A program made the position numbers and the translations under genes. Shown here piece after piece: positions 10,623-21,856 of a DNA stretch of 64,000 nucleotides (the first letter of the stretch is position 1; each line of letters starts with the position of its first letter). The stretch covers positions 14,167,395 through 14,231,394 of the forward strand of contig OY727100.1 in the NCBI GenBank assembly GCA_963402885.1. Direction: 5' to 3'. The notes beneath the pieces are model-generated. The model searched no databases and had not been told where the DNA came from. It saw only the letters and a list, made by a program, of their open reading frames with translations. This stretch comes from Antedon bifida. Taxonomy: Eukaryota > Echinodermata > Crinoidea > Comatulida > Antedonidae.

Positions 10623-13600
10623 TTATTTTCTATCATCCTTCCTCGTCTTTCGAGTTTTACTTCTTGTTATTGGTGGAGTGTAGGGTGGTATAAATGGTGG
10701 TTGTTTATCAATGGTCAAATCGTACGTATCCGGTCCAGATGAATGCGTTTGTCTATTCCGTATTTGATTTCGATTTCGTCGATATGTTCCATTTGTAGTT
10801 TCTACGATGTACGATCTTGGCTGAGGTAGTTGATTAGTTACGATACCAGGCGTCCATGTTTTTTTATGTGGATGCTGGATTGTGATGTTTTGGCCTTTCG
10901 AAAGCGTTGGAAGAAATTTTGTTTTGTTTTTATCGTGATGAAACTTTTGATCTGTCTGGCGCTGCACTAATTGTTTTTGTATCTGTTTGCTTTCAGGGTC
11001 GTTAGATTTTATCACTTCTGGTAGGTTTGCTTGTATGCGTCGTCTGTATAATATTTCTGCTGGACTTGGTAGATGTGAGTTTATTGGAGTTGCACGTAAG
11101 CACAGAAATGCTAAGTCTGGGTCGGTGCCAGAAATTTTGCATTTTCTAAGTGTTGATTTTACTGTCTGTATCATGCGTTCAATAAAACCGTTTGATCTGG
11201 GGTAGTGAGGTGAGCTGGTGGTATGAATTATTTTCCAATCTTTGCAGAATAGTTTGTATTGTTCCGAAGCAAATTGTGGGCCATTGTCGGAGATGATAGT
11301 GTGTGGTGACCCTTGTTCTGCGAAAATTTGTTTCGTTGCTTGAATTACAGCACTGCTCGTCACATTTGTGGGCATCTTCCGTATGAAGAACATTTTGCTG
11401 TAATAGTCTGCTATGATTAGATAGTCTTCTGAATTAAAATGAAAAAGGTCAGTTCCGAGAGTATGCCATGGGCGTTCTGGTATTTTCATAGGAATTAGTG
11501 GTTCTTTAGGTTGAGTGTTTTGAAATTGTTCACAAACTGTGCATCTCTCGCACATTGTTTTTATGTCGTTGTTTATGCCCGGCCAATATACGGCGGTTCT
11601 TGCTCTTAGTCGTGTTTTTGTTATGCCTTGGTGGCCGGCATGTAGTTGATCCAATATGTATGTTCTCATTTCATTTGGTATAACAGTTTGTTGCCCTTTT
11701 AAAATTATGCCGTCTTCTACGGTTAGCTCATCGCGCATTGACCAATATTCTTTAACGCCTTTGGAGAGCTTAATTTGTTTTTCTGGCCAACCTTCAAATA
11801 TTATTTTGCCGAGTTCGCAAAGTGTTTTGTCACACTTGGTGTGGTGCTTAAGTTCAGTTAACCGGTTTTCGCTAAACTGTACTGGACACACTCTTATATC
11901 AAGTTCCGTATAACGTTGGTCCACTTGCTCATTTTCCTTTGAGCTTCCAATTCGGGAGAGTGAATCTGCCAGTGTCATTTCTTTTCCTGGTTTGTATATG
12001 ATCTGGCAGTTGTATCCTTGCAGTCTTAGTAGCATCCTTTGTAATCGTGGTGGAGCTGCATTCAAGTTTTTGAGGGCGATCATCTCAAGCGGCTTATGGT
12101 CTGTGTATATTATGAATTTTCCTCCATAAACGTAAGTGTGAAATTTTTCACACGCAAAAACTGCTGCCAGTAGTTCGCGTTCGATGTTTGCGTATCGTTT
12201 CTCAGTGTCTGTAAGTGCTTTGCTGGCAAACGCTACTGGCATTTCTTCGTTTTTGTCATTTGGCTGGAGCAACACTGCTCCGAGTCCAACTTTACTTGCG
12301 TCCACCTGTAATATTACAGGTTTTTTCGGGTCGAAGTATGAAAATCGGATTTCACTGCAGATTGCCTGTTTTGTCTGTTGGTAGGCATTTGTATGTGCAG
12401 GTGTCCAACTGTATTGCGTATCCTTTTTTAGCAATTGACGTAGGGGTTCTGTCAAATCAGCGAGATGGGGAATAAAGGGACCCATGTAGTTGGCGATGCC
12501 AAGAAATTCTTGGAGCTCTTGTTTGTTTTCGGGTACTTTTAGTTGTTGAATGACAGATATTTTCTTTGGGTCTGGTCGTGCCCCTTCGCTGCTGTAGACA
12601 ATACCAAAAAATGTTATTTCTCGTTGCTTAATTTTACATTTTTTAGAGTTGAACATTAGTCCTGACTCTCTCGCAATTTCCATCAGGTTGTGGAGGTTGG
12701 CGTCATGCTCGGCTTCAGTTTTGCCGAATATTGCTACGTCATCGGCTATCCCAATTGTTCCTGGACATTTTTCTAATATCATATCCATTCTCTGTTGGAA
12801 AACATCTTGTGATACGTTTAAACCAAAAGGAAGGCGTTTAAAACAGTATCGGCCTTTCGGAGAATTAAATGTTGTTAGTTTTTGAGAAGCATTGTCAAGG
12901 TGTATCGACCAGTAGCCATTCTTGGCATCAAGTTTAGAGAAGTATTTTGCTCCATTTAGTTTGTGAGTGAGTTCCTCTAAGGTCGGAGTCTTATGATGGC
13001 TTCTCTTTATCGCCTCATTGAGGTCTTTAGGGTCAAGACAGATTCGCACTGACCCGTCTGGTTTGATTGGGTACGTTATTGAACTTACCCAATCTGTTGG
13101 TTCATCAATTTTCTTTATTACACCTTTTGCTTCCATATCATCAAGTGCGGCGTTGATCTGTCCTGCAAGTTTAATCGGTGTTTTCCTGCAAGCGTGCACA
13201 ATGGGTGTGACGTTTTTGTCCGTTACTATGTGGTACGGTTTCGCAAAATCTCCCATACCGTCAAATCTGTCAGGATACCTGTTTTTTAGGTCTGCAGTGT
13301 CTATTATCGGACTTGATTTGTTTTCCTTTGTTGTGATACTGCAATTGAATTTTATTAATTCTAGTTTCTGTATCGTCGGTAATCCCAAAATCGCTGGGCC
13401 TTTGCAATCCACAATGTAAAATGTTTCCTCTGTATAAATACAATTGGTTGGATGCTTGCATTTTATCGGTAATATTCCATAACAAGGAATATGTGCATCA
13501 TTGTATGCGGTAAGTTTAGTGTTTGATTCTTTTAGGATTCCGCTTTTGGGATATCCTTGTGCGTTTATATGATTTGGGTACATATTTCCAAATATTCGCA

Positions 13601-14606
13601 ATGGAAGAGTATTACCCTCAGCTCCAGTATCAACTTTGATGTTCAGTTCAGCTATTTGGTTTTCCATAAGTGGTAACTTTATGTCAAGTTTAGTGAATTT
13701 TTCACTAGCATTGATGCTGCTCATGCGCACTGAACCAAATGTCAATTTTTCCATATGCTGTTCAAGTAGGTCATCACCCGAATCAGACTCATATTGATTC
13801 ATTGAGTGTATTCCACTTCTAGATTTTAGCTTGCCTTTTCCATGGCTTTTTGGTTTTTGTCGTTTTTGTTGATGACGGTCGGTACTTTGATCATTACGAG
13901 GATGCACATTTTGTTTCGACGATCTACACATTTTGGCCCAATGGTTTAATTTACCACAGTTGTGGCAAGTTGAGCCATATGCTGGACATTCTCGAGGGCG
14001 ATGCATTTGTCCACACGCTTTACATTTGTTTTTGGCACGTGACACGTAGCTTATTTTTGCATGTTGTGTATCAAATTCATCTAATTGCTTGTGGTGCATG
14101 AGGGATGCCTCGTGTCCCCTAGCAAAGGTTATGGCCTCCTCTAGTCTGTATTCTTGGTTTTTTGTGAGAAGTTCTTTTTGGAGATCTTTAAATATGGTTC
14201 CTATGGTCATTTGTTCTATGATTCTCGTTTCTTTTTCTGCGGCTGTAAATGCGCATTTTTCTGCATGGAATTTAAGTTTAGTAATGTAGTCATCAATCGA
14301 CTCACCCGGTTGTTGTTTTAGTTTCTGAAGATACATTCTTGAGACACGGAAATTCGATTGTGGCTCTATTTGCTCCTCAAATTTCTCCCAAATAGTATTG
14401 ATATTCTCCTTATCTTCTTCGGTTAGTCCCCACGAATCAAATCTTTTAAGTCCCTCTTCACCTACCATTAATAATAGATGGTTGATGCGGTCCTCCTGTG
14501 AAATATTCTTTACTGTAAAATACAATTCAGTTCGTCGTTTAAACATCCGAAACGAATCGCCTATGTTTGCAGAGTTCCAATCCATATGTGGTTGTTTATC
14601 CGCCAT
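10623..14606 (-). CDS. Gag-Pol polyprotein of the Gypsy LTR retrotransposon, 1327 aa, intact
   Basis: One uninterrupted frame encodes Gag and Pol together, so no frameshift is needed. In order: a Gag region (about 1-190); a Cys/His zinc-knuckle region (195-227) with C-X2-C-X3-H-X4-C then a classical CHNCGKLNHWAKMC knuckle; an aspartic protease with active-site DTGA (326-329); reverse transcriptase with LDAKNGY (Asp560) and the catalytic pair in ADDV (622-623, Ile-Ala before the two Asp instead of the common Tyr-X); RNase H with QVDASK (Asp769), an IERELLA block and TDHKPL; integrase with an HHCC zinc site (His989, His992, Cys1022, Cys1025) and D,D,E at 1053, 1107 and 1143. The C-terminus is basic; no chromodomain was recognised. 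The ATG lies 64 nt inside the primer site. All key catalytic residues are present, which fits a recently active element. Confidence 0.95.
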   Translation of the reverse strand: MADKQPHMDWNSANIGDSFRMFKRRTELYFTVKNISQEDRINHLLLMVGEEGLKRFDSWGLTEEDKENINTIWEKFEEQIEPQSNFRVSRMYLQKLKQQPGESIDDYITKLKFHAEKCAFTAAEKETRIIEQMTIGTIFKDLQKELLTKNQEYRLEEAITFARGHEASLMHHKQLDEFDTQHAKISYVSRAKNKCKACGQMHRPRECPAYGSTCHNCGKLNHWAKMCRSSKQNVHPRNDQSTDRHQQKRQKPKSHGKGKLKSRSGIHSMNQYESDSGDDLLEQHMEKLTFGSVRMSSINASEKFTKLDIKLPLMENQIAELNIKVDTGAEGNTLPLRIFGNMYPNHINAQGYPKSGILKESNTKLTAYNDAHIPCYGILPIKCKHPTNCIYTEETFYIVDCKGPAILGLPTIQKLELIKFNCSITTKENKSSPIIDTADLKNRYPDRFDGMGDFAKPYHIVTDKNVTPIVHACRKTPIKLAGQINAALDDMEAKGVIKKIDEPTDWVSSITYPIKPDGSVRICLDPKDLNEAIKRSHHKTPTLEELTHKLNGAKYFSKLDAKNGYWSIHLDNASQKLTTFNSPKGRYCFKRLPFGLNVSQDVFQQRMDMILEKCPGTIGIADDVAIFGKTEAEHDANLHNLMEIARESGLMFNSKKCKIKQREITFFGIVYSSEGARPDPKKISVIQQLKVPENKQELQEFLGIANYMGPFIPHLADLTEPLRQLLKKDTQYSWTPAHTNAYQQTKQAICSEIRFSYFDPKKPVILQVDASKVGLGAVLLQPNDKNEEMPVAFASKALTDTEKRYANIERELLAAVFACEKFHTYVYGGKFIIYTDHKPLEMIALKNLNAAPPRLQRMLLRLQGYNCQIIYKPGKEMTLADSLSRIGSSKENEQVDQRYTELDIRVCPVQFSENRLTELKHHTKCDKTLCELGKIIFEGWPEKQIKLSKGVKEYWSMRDELTVEDGIILKGQQTVIPNEMRTYILDQLHAGHQGITKTRLRARTAVYWPGINNDIKTMCERCTVCEQFQNTQPKEPLIPMKIPERPWHTLGTDLFHFNSEDYLIIADYYSKMFFIRKMPTNVTSSAVIQATKQIFAEQGSPHTIISDNGPQFASEQYKLFCKDWKIIHTTSSPHYPRSNGFIERMIQTVKSTLRKCKISGTDPDLAFLCLRATPINSHLPSPAEILYRRRIQANLPEVIKSNDPESKQIQKQLVQRQTDQKFHHDKNKTKFLPTLSKGQNITIQHPHKKTWTPGIVTNQLPQPRSYIVETTNGTYRRNRNQIRNRQTHSSGPDTYDLTIDKQPPFIPPYTPPITRSKTRKTRKDDRK

Positions 14607-14670
14607 GATGCGTTGGTTTTTGATACAAAAATTTCTTTAAACTGTACTAGCACAAAGGTTTTATTATTAT

Positions 14671-14688
14671 ATCCCACCGCTGCCACCA
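14671..14688 (-). other. Primer-binding site, complementary to the 3' end of tRNA-Leu
   Basis: The 18 plus-strand bases ATCCCACCGCTGCCACCA directly abut the 5' LTR. They equal the 3' end of a eukaryotic tRNA-Leu (AAG/TAG type) including CCA, so the minus-strand element carries the exact complement. The tRNA identity is from memory of the family sequence. Confidence 0.85.
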
Positions 14689-14975
14689 TGTAATATCTTC
14701 TGATATACGTTGACGGTTGTTTTACATTAAAACAAGTAATACACTTATACTGTTGAATATATATAAGCTTTATTGGATTGAACTTAATGTTGGTTGTCCG
14801 AAGACTGGAGAGAATATGATAATCTATTAACTGTTCACTGAGTTGGTATATTGTGGAATTTATAATAGCTCTAATGGGATTTCTAATGGGAGTTACTATA
14901 AACAAGTATAAACAAGTGTTGCTGTCCAGTGGTCCAATTTGCCCTAGCTTTCAGTGAGGTGAAGGTGATGTGACA
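14689..14975 (-). repeat. 5' LTR of the Gypsy element
   Basis: 287 bp, apparently identical to 10,023-10,309. It should hold the element's promoter; on the minus strand an AT-rich TATATATTCAACAG segment is a possible core-promoter region, but this is not certain. Confidence 0.95.
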
Positions 14976-17190
14976 ATAACATATTTCTTTTATTACTGTA
15001 TTTAACTACTTTTTATTTATATTTCTTCTTGTTGTTCATGTAAAAAATGTGAGCCTTTCAAGTAAGCACAGATTTGTATTACTACAATTGCAAAAACAAA
15101 TTTATACAAACCAATATTAATATTTCCGATGTTATCTACAATTTGACCTTTACGTTGTTGTAATTAAAGACGAAATTGCTGCAGAAGAATATACATTCTT
15201 ATTCACTAAATAATTTTAATAAGACAGACGATCAGTAAGTAGAAATACTACATCTGTTCACCATTGCCAGATATAATCTCATGTTGAATTAATCCTGATT
15301 GCAAAAGCGCATCATTAAGCTATTTGGTAAAAAAATGCCCAATTGTATGTTATTTTATATGATTTTGAATAAAATGTAAAAGTTTTCTTTAAATAAACAA
15401 AAATAAAACAAATTCAAGTTTAATTTTAAAGTAAACATTTATTTTCTTTAATAAATACAGTACATCATTAATTAATATTAAAGTTAATATAATCAGTTTG
15501 ATAAAACATACTTCGAAAAATGATTCAATATTTCAAACTCTTTATTTTGGAATTTGTTTTATTTCAGAGAGACAGAATCAATTACTATCATTCATAAATA
15601 ATACTGTAAATATAGCTTACTGTACTAGCCTGCAATATAAAAAATAGGTCTCTTGTTTGCAATTGAAAATACATTTATAGGCCTTGTGTGGGCTACATCA
15701 ATACAGTAGTAGTGGTAGTCTTCCCCTCTCCCCCTGTTGTTGTGTCTGGGTCAGTTTGGTGGTACAGTTACTACCAGTACAGGCTGGGCCTAGTTTGAGT
15801 AAATAATATTGGTATCTTGGCCTGGCTAACGCCCAGCATCTGCATTTTGCAAATATCCTAAATCAAAATATTATTATAAATAAATTAAAACTCACTTTTT
15901 TTACTTCTCTTCTAGCCATCTGGGATGAATACCCATTCCTGACTATGAAATAATGTATGACTTAACAGAACCGTTCTAAGCAGTACCAACTAAAAAAATG
16001 AATAAGCCGCCTAGAGTCCACATGTAACCAGCATGCAGCAGAAAACTTAATGAAGATGATTGAGGGCAGTATACGTCACTGATTCTGATATGAAGGCCAT
16101 TTTGTGTCCAATATCTTCACCACTAAGATTATTTCATAAATGCATAAGTAATGATGAGGCACACATGCTTAAATTAGACGTATTTCTGTAATTACAATTT
16201 CTTAAAAAAAAACTCAATTATAACAGTACAGTACTGAACTAATTGTGATATGTATAGTTTCATGAATAAATGTTCCTCTGCATCACAGAAGGACTCAGCC
16301 TATTTTGTGTTTTTTCACATTTTTTAAAATTGAAAGTTGTATATAATTAAAACGCGAAAGTCATCATTTTCTTTTAATTTATAATGTCAAAACATGATTG
16401 AGCCATCACTCGATTATGCCTTATGCATTTTAATTAGATAATGAATGATACCGTAAATTGTCTGCACACCATTTGTTGCATATTAAATCATCTCTTGATG
16501 TTTAAATAAAGCCCCGACCGAACTGGTTCACCTCTGTGAAATGAAATATATCGGTAACACGTGATGAGTCAATGAGCTCTCAAACAATATAATTCAGTCT
16601 AGGGCATATACATCGTTTATGAATTGTAGGTAAAGACTGGGTTGCATGACTGGCCATGTATGCGAAGTTGGTCCTTAGCCCTAATTATAATTCAATTTTT
16701 ATTATATAATTATTATAATATAGCATAATATGTACTACTTAGAAGGTGACGTGAAAATGTTGTTTTGATGTTCTTATAACAAAACAGAGAGAGCGTTAGT
16801 GAGTTTTCTTTTATTTACAAATTGGGTATCAAAACTATATGACATTTGACCAGGTGTGACTGTAATATATATTTATATATATTTCTAGTGATTGCACCAT
16901 TTATATTAGAGAGACTAAGTGCATAAAAAAACCAAACTCCTATAGTCCCAGACCACTACCGGCCTACGTTGAATTTAAAATACAAATTTCAGCTGCAAAC
17001 CATAACAGGCCTATAATAAGATGTAGATTTGAAATATACACCGTACTATTGCGCATACATTGATTTATTAATATTACGCAGGCTAATATTAAATACCATC
17101 AAAGCCAAATCAGAAATAACAATCTACGCAATATAACAAAAATAACATTTTCTGATTTATTCGCGCCAAAAGTTCCCGCGTAAAATAAAC

Positions 17191-17610
17191 ATTCATGTAA
17201 AATGGCGCGCATAATTATTTATATCCGCTACTGTTATAGAGCGCGAACATTACATTAATGTTTAATTTACGCGGGAGATTTTGGCGCGAATAATGTGAGC
17301 ATCTGCCAATACCAAACAAAGTCAAGTGGAAGAAAAATATGTAATATAAACAATTGAAATGATAAATGTAGATACTCGTTGCTCTACACGGATACATTCA
17401 TAAAATAGGCGCGCATAATAATTTATATCCGCTATTTTGTTATAAAGCGCGAACATTACATTAATGTTTAATTTACGCGGGATATTTTGGCGCGAATGTA
17501 AATAAGAACGTGAGCATCTGCCAATACCAAACAAAGTCAAGTGGAAGAAAAATATGTAATATAAACAATTGAAATGATAAATGTAGATACTCGTTGCTCT
17601 ACTCGGATAC
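17191..17610 (+). repeat. Tandem duplication, two units of about 205 and 215 bp
   Basis: Unit 1 is 17,191-17,395 and unit 2 is 17,396-17,610. Both contain GCGCGAACATTACATTAATG, TTTACGCGGGA, TTTTGGCGCGAA and GTAGATACTCGTTGCTCTAC. They differ by small indels. Just upstream (17,160-17,183) the block TCGCGCCAAAAGTTCCCGCG is an inverted partial copy of the TTTACGCGGG...TTTTGGCGCGA segment, so the array is joined to a foldback arm. Confidence 0.85.
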
Positions 17611-18319
17611 GGTTCTATGCGGACCATGTATCTGTAATCAGACAATTAGCGAACAAGCAGATCATCTACTTTAAGATAACCACACATTAATAGTACGTGT
17701 TTTACGTGACAGTCTCGACAATATTAAAGGGGAATTCTGCATTTGGACTATCTATTATTTAAATATATAGTATATGTAAGTATGTTTACGAAGGTCTTCG
17801 GTTTTTTTAAACATACAGTAGTCTAATGAAATAGCATTTTTATCATAATTATGTTTAAATAAATAATGTCCAGATAAACGTCTATATAACATTTTACATA
17901 AAACAATATAGGCAGTTTAAATATAGCACATTCCTCTTTAAGACATAATGATCTACGTGAGAATGTCTCGACTACATTAATGTAACCCATTTTTATCCAG
18001 GTTCACTTGAGCTATAACTCAAAAGCAACATTAAATAGAGAAAAAAGTTAAAATGAAGAAAAAAACATTATCGTTTTGCTTTTAAATCTGTGAGAAATTA
18101 AAACAATACAATGCTGTTTTAGCAACGCATCCTATATTTACAGGCGCGGCAAGAATATTTAAAATTTACCTTAATAAAAAATTGAATCATGGATGAAAGC
18201 ATATTATTGCAAGTATTATTATTAAAATATTTATGAAAATAATCTCCTTAAACTATATACAATTATGTTCAATCCAATTAAAAATACCAGGTGTAACATT
18301 CAAATAAGATAATATTTAA

Positions 18320-18474
18320 TAGGGAGCTTTTGATTTGCGACGATCTACCTACGTCATTGTAATTCAGTGCGCACGCGTGGACATTCCTCGGTACATTTTT
18401 GGTAGGCCTGAGTCGAGTCTCCAGGCAATACGTAGATCATAAGTACCTTATCTTCTTAAATCGAAAGCTCCCTA
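18320..18474. mobile_element. Inverted-repeat element, family C
   Basis: About 155 bp bounded by AGGGAGCTTTTGATTT and its inverse AAATCGAAAGCTCCCT. The subterminal motif GCGACGATCTAC is also inverted on the other side (CGTAGATCATAAG). Half-copies of the terminus occur near 25,436 (TCGCAAATCGAAAGCT), 46,250 (AGAGCTTTTAATTTGCGA) and 47,456 (TCGCAAACCTAAAGCTCTCT). Confidence 0.7.
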
Positions 18475-18567
18475 ATATAAAAAACTATATATTCATACGA
18501 TACCAATGACATAACTTATGTGTTGCGACCGATTCTGTCTTCAGTGACACTTATTCTCATCGGCCAT

Positions 18568-18724
18568 TAAGCTTGGGTCGTACACTTGGACGTAACGCAA
18601 CGAGATATAGGCGCAAAACGCTAATTACTTCGAATATAAGTTCGGATAATATGATCAGTCACGTGTGACTGGCAAAATGCAGCGTGCATACCGTACGTCC
18701 TTGTGCTGCGTCCAAGTGGGAATC
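18568..18724. mobile_element. MITE family B, copy 1
   Basis: Starts TAAGCTTGGGTCGTACACTTGGACGTAACGCAA in short form and ends GCGTCCAAGTGGGAATC, the inverse. Family B elements are about 130-150 bp with GGGAACCAAGCTT-like termini. Confidence 0.65.
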
Positions 18725-19936
18725 AATATAAAAGTGGAAACGTGGATAATCCCGTCAGAACTTTTGATTAAAAAAAAACTAATTGAAAAAAAAACATACT
18801 CCTATAAACAGACAAAAGTGTACAGTAATTTCTCTTATTTACACAATTATAAATAATCATGATTTATATCGTAATGCTCAATATACCTTAACCACAAGTG
18901 AAGGAAGTAACAACGTTATGTTCTTCACAACACATTTATCATATTATACATAGACACCATAAATATAAAACCCTTTGCAAAATAAATTCTAAACAAATTT
19001 CAGAAAACAACCACACACAACCACGCGCTTCAAGGAACATACCAAGTAAAAAGAAGGAGGGAATTTCCCCTAAGGACAATTCCACGCCATTTTGGTAGAG
19101 ATTTCTTCTCTGCGTTTACACCACGCGTGCGCGTGCAAATCGCACTCCATCACCGCTTGTAAAAATAATGTTGCGTCGTATTAATTGTCAATGAACGAGC
19201 TTACCTTAAATATATTTTTTGGCTTAAGATTAGCATTTTGATTATTTTTATCGAGAATTTTTGGCTGAAAATAAATGATTTAATTGTCTTTGCTGTTTGC
19301 AATGGAATCGATATTAGCTGTCTCATTATACAACATCAATCTTTGAATATTTAACAACGATGTACCTCAATGGTTCAACCAGTTAATTATATATGTCTAG
19401 CACTGACGACGGCCGGTTATATAGCATCTGTTATATCCAATTCAATTAGCGTGTTTGACAGCTAAGTGGATAATTGATCATTAATTTAATGACGTGAAGA
19501 ATTTCAAAGCAAGCCAGTATTAGAATATCGGTACCGCGCAAGAGGAGATTGATCAAGTAACATTACGTAATTACTACAGTACCTCTAAGCAGATGATTCA
19601 TCAGCTGATAATTCAGAATCGCCGATTGGAATCTGTTGTTCGTTTAATAATCAGACGGTAAAAGTCGTGAAGTCAAAGGTCACGAATTGCTGTCTGCTTT
19701 CCAAACATACATTAAATTACAATCGTACTATAGGATCTGATAAATTAGAATTGTTTTTTTTAAAGATTAGGTCTCTTTTTATTCACGCCATTGTACCATA
19801 ACGTGTTACTTTTCATGACTCCAGACTAGTGATCTGGAGAGTGCGGGTTCGAGTCCGCCAAACAACTTTGATTCTTAAACGCCGTAGAATGAATATTGAA
19901 ACATTACTATCAGTGAAATCTCTTTATGGCAAGTTA

Positions 19937-20083
19937 TAAGCTTCGTTCCTACGTACACGCAACGCAATAATTCGACCAATCACGAAATGATGGATCATCC
20001 GAAATGTCGTTTTGATTGGTCAACCCATATGCGCTGCGTCTACGTCGTTGACGTTGCGTCCAATGGGAACCAATCTAGCTTTA
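19937..20083. mobile_element. MITE family B, copy 2
   Basis: Begins TAAGCTTCGTTCCTACG and ends CCAATGGGAACCAATCTAGCTT. The interior shows the inverted pair CGACCAATCACGAA and GATTGGTCAACC that marks the family. Confidence 0.8.
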
Positions 20084-20791
20084 TATTTTAGTATCATACG
20101 GTAACTGCTGGTTAATTTAGTAACTGAGATAATTTCAATAACTTGGCCGATAATCAAACTTAGATTTTCACAATCGTTTCACAGATTCGTTTGTAGAGAG
20201 AGAACTGTACTTTCCATTCCCAAGGTTTTAGTCAGATATCCATTAATCTGTTTCCTGGTAAATTCTATAGCTGATTATAATCCCCAATAAAAGTGAATGA
20301 TCCTTAAAAATCACAATGATTTGTGATGAAAGATGGCGTAAATAAGTACCCGTCCTCAATCGGTATCCGTGCATTTAAATCGACTGGCTTGAATTTGAAT
20401 GGTCCGTTAGTTGTTGTTTTGAAAACTCATTGAGCACTTGAGCAAACACCAACAATTGCCTGTCCATGATGATATGGCAAATATTAACACAATGAATACG
20501 CACGATTTGTTGTTATTGTATCCGGCTTCCTTTTAAATATTATGTCAGGCATGTCTTAATTTAGCACAATGAAAATAAAGAACAATTCCGGGTTTGGGAT
20601 GGGATGGGTTTAGGACTATCAGAAGGAAAATATTGGCGATTAATACATCCATAATTCTAGGTACGGTTAACGTTCACACATATGACGTGGTTTACGAAAG
20701 TCGTAAAGTAATCTATTAAAATACCAAGATGTTCACACGTACGGCGTTATGTTATTCTTGATGCTGGAAGAATTATAAGTTTGTAACAACG

Positions 20792-21856
20792 TCACAAAAA
20801 GTGAGTCCATGCAGAAGCACCCACTGCATCGTCTGTGCCATCACAGTAACATGTACACGAATAATTCTTCCCGCCATTATTATCCCAGAACCGTTTTCCC
20901 GCAACATCATACCTGACAGCAAAATACACGGAACCACCTTCGGCAAGTTCTCGTGGAATCGACATTCCAAACGAGAAACGGTCCGTAGGTCCGTTATGAG
21001 ATCCGTAAACATAACCAGCTGATATTTCGTTAAAAGTCCTCCAGTTGTCTACTGTATACCGAACGACAACAACCTTATGATAATCAACGTCTATTACTTT
21101 AATCGTTCCTATAATCATAAAATCAGATATTAAAGCATTTTCTAGGCACACGTTTTGCAACCACAGTTTATGCATAAAATCCGACTTTCCACTCGGTTGC
21201 TGGAATGTTAGCGACAGAACTTTACGACGAGCAGTTGTTGAACTTGAAGACGTTGACACTAACTGCAAGTCTCTAAACACATGTTCTGGTATATCTGGTG
21301 GTGATTCCCTTTCTAGGATGTGCTTTACAGTCTCTAGGTCCAAGCCAAGGGCATCGGCAAAGCGTACAGACTTACGATTAGGTGTATCTGGTCGCAATCC
21401 GGGTGACTTTAGGGCAGACTTCCTTCCTCCTCCACAGCTGTCCGTCTCAGTTGGGGTTGTACATGAGGATAAGGAGGATGGACTAAACGCATCGGACGTC
21501 ACTGATGATGTAGATGCATCGTCTGCATTATTTTCGATAGTGGCAACGTTAAAAAGAACGAAATCTACTTCATCATCTTCACTCGATAAACTGGGATGTT
21601 TCTGTCTACAAACAGCGTCCATAGAATCATCAGGCCTCGTATTTGGTAAAACTTCACCGTTTGTTATGTCCGTAATCAACCGCAAACCAGAAGATTTTCC
21701 GGGTCTTGATCGACGGTCTTTTAACTTATCTGACGGGCTAATCGTCGAACTATCTGAGGACCCGTTTAACAGTTCTGCTACATATCCCTGGTCCTTCTTG
21801 TAATTATTATTGTTTTCCAGCTTGTTTGGTAGCATCACCTCCTCATTTCCAACCAT
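20792..21856 (-). CDS. Protein phosphatase 1 regulatory subunit 3 family (glycogen-targeting subunit), 354 aa
   Basis: A glycogen-targeting subunit tethers the PP1 catalytic subunit to glycogen and glycogen synthase and so promotes glycogen synthesis. Residues 1-160 are Ser/Thr/Asp-rich and probably disordered. KSVRFADALG (162-171) contains the RVxF-type PP1-docking motif (K-S-V-R-F) in its usual sequence context. Residues about 213-333 form a CBM21 carbohydrate-binding domain: WLQNVCLEN, GTIKVIDVDYHKVVVVRYT, NWRTF, a TDRFSF strand and the hallmark WDNNGGKNY (324-332). The single-exon ORF begins at an ATG with an in-frame stop upstream and ends TGA. Length and domain order match vertebrate PPP1R3B/C/D/E/G (about 280-360 aa). 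Which paralogue it matches cannot be decided by eye; its neighbourhood suggests PPP1R3G. Confidence 0.9.
   Translation of the reverse strand: MVGNEEVMLPNKLENNNNYKKDQGYVAELLNGSSDSSTISPSDKLKDRRSRPGKSSGLRLITDITNGEVLPNTRPDDSMDAVCRQKHPSLSSEDDEVDFVLFNVATIENNADDASTSSVTSDAFSPSSLSSCTTPTETDSCGGGRKSALKSPGLRPDTPNRKSVRFADALGLDLETVKHILERESPPDIPEHVFRDLQLVSTSSSSTTARRKVLSLTFQQPSGKSDFMHKLWLQNVCLENALISDFMIIGTIKVIDVDYHKVVVVRYTVDNWRTFNEISAGYVYGSHNGPTDRFSFGMSIPRELAEGGSVYFAVRYDVAGKRFWDNNGGKNYSCTCYCDGTDDAVGASAWTHFL

Larger units (their letters stand above)
10018..14980 (-). mobile_element. Complete Ty3/Gypsy-type LTR retrotransposon
   Basis: A full element on the minus strand: two 287-bp LTRs (14,689-14,975 is the 5' LTR; 10,023-10,309 is the 3' LTR), a primer site, one open gag-pol frame and a polypurine tract. 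It is flanked by the 5-bp target duplication ATAAC (10,018-10,022 and 14,976-14,980). By eye the two LTRs are identical over all 287 bp, and the coding frame has no stop or frameshift. LTRs are identical at insertion, so the element is young and may be autonomous. The domain order protease, RT, RNase H, integrase places it in Ty3/Gypsy. No envelope-like frame follows pol. Confidence 0.95.
14981..20791. other. Intergenic, no gene recognised
   Basis: No exon with a recognisable product was found. Listed separately are a tandem duplication (17,191-17,610), an inverted-repeat element (18,320-18,474) and two copies of MITE family B (18,568-18,724 and 19,937-20,083). Near 19,823-19,866 a tRNA-like hairpin (CCAGACTAGTGATCTGG followed by GGTTCGAGTCC) lacks a proper T stem and D arm, so it is a tRNA-derived relic at best. 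Confidence 0.6.

Noticed and set aside
10987-11205. Possible envelope-like frame near the 3' end of the Gypsy element
   Set aside because: It is on the wrong strand and antisense to pol; between pol and the 3' LTR there is only about 300 bp with no open frame.
13018-13419. Plus-strand frames across the retrotransposon
   Set aside because: Shadows of the intact gag-pol frame on the other strand.
19823-19866. tRNA-Thr(AGT)-like hairpin
   Set aside because: The anticodon arm is good, but the T stem is one base short and neither the D arm nor the acceptor stem pairs; treated as a relic.
21318-21803. 161-codon plus-strand frame
   Set aside because: Antisense to the PPP1R3-like gene; no independent motif.
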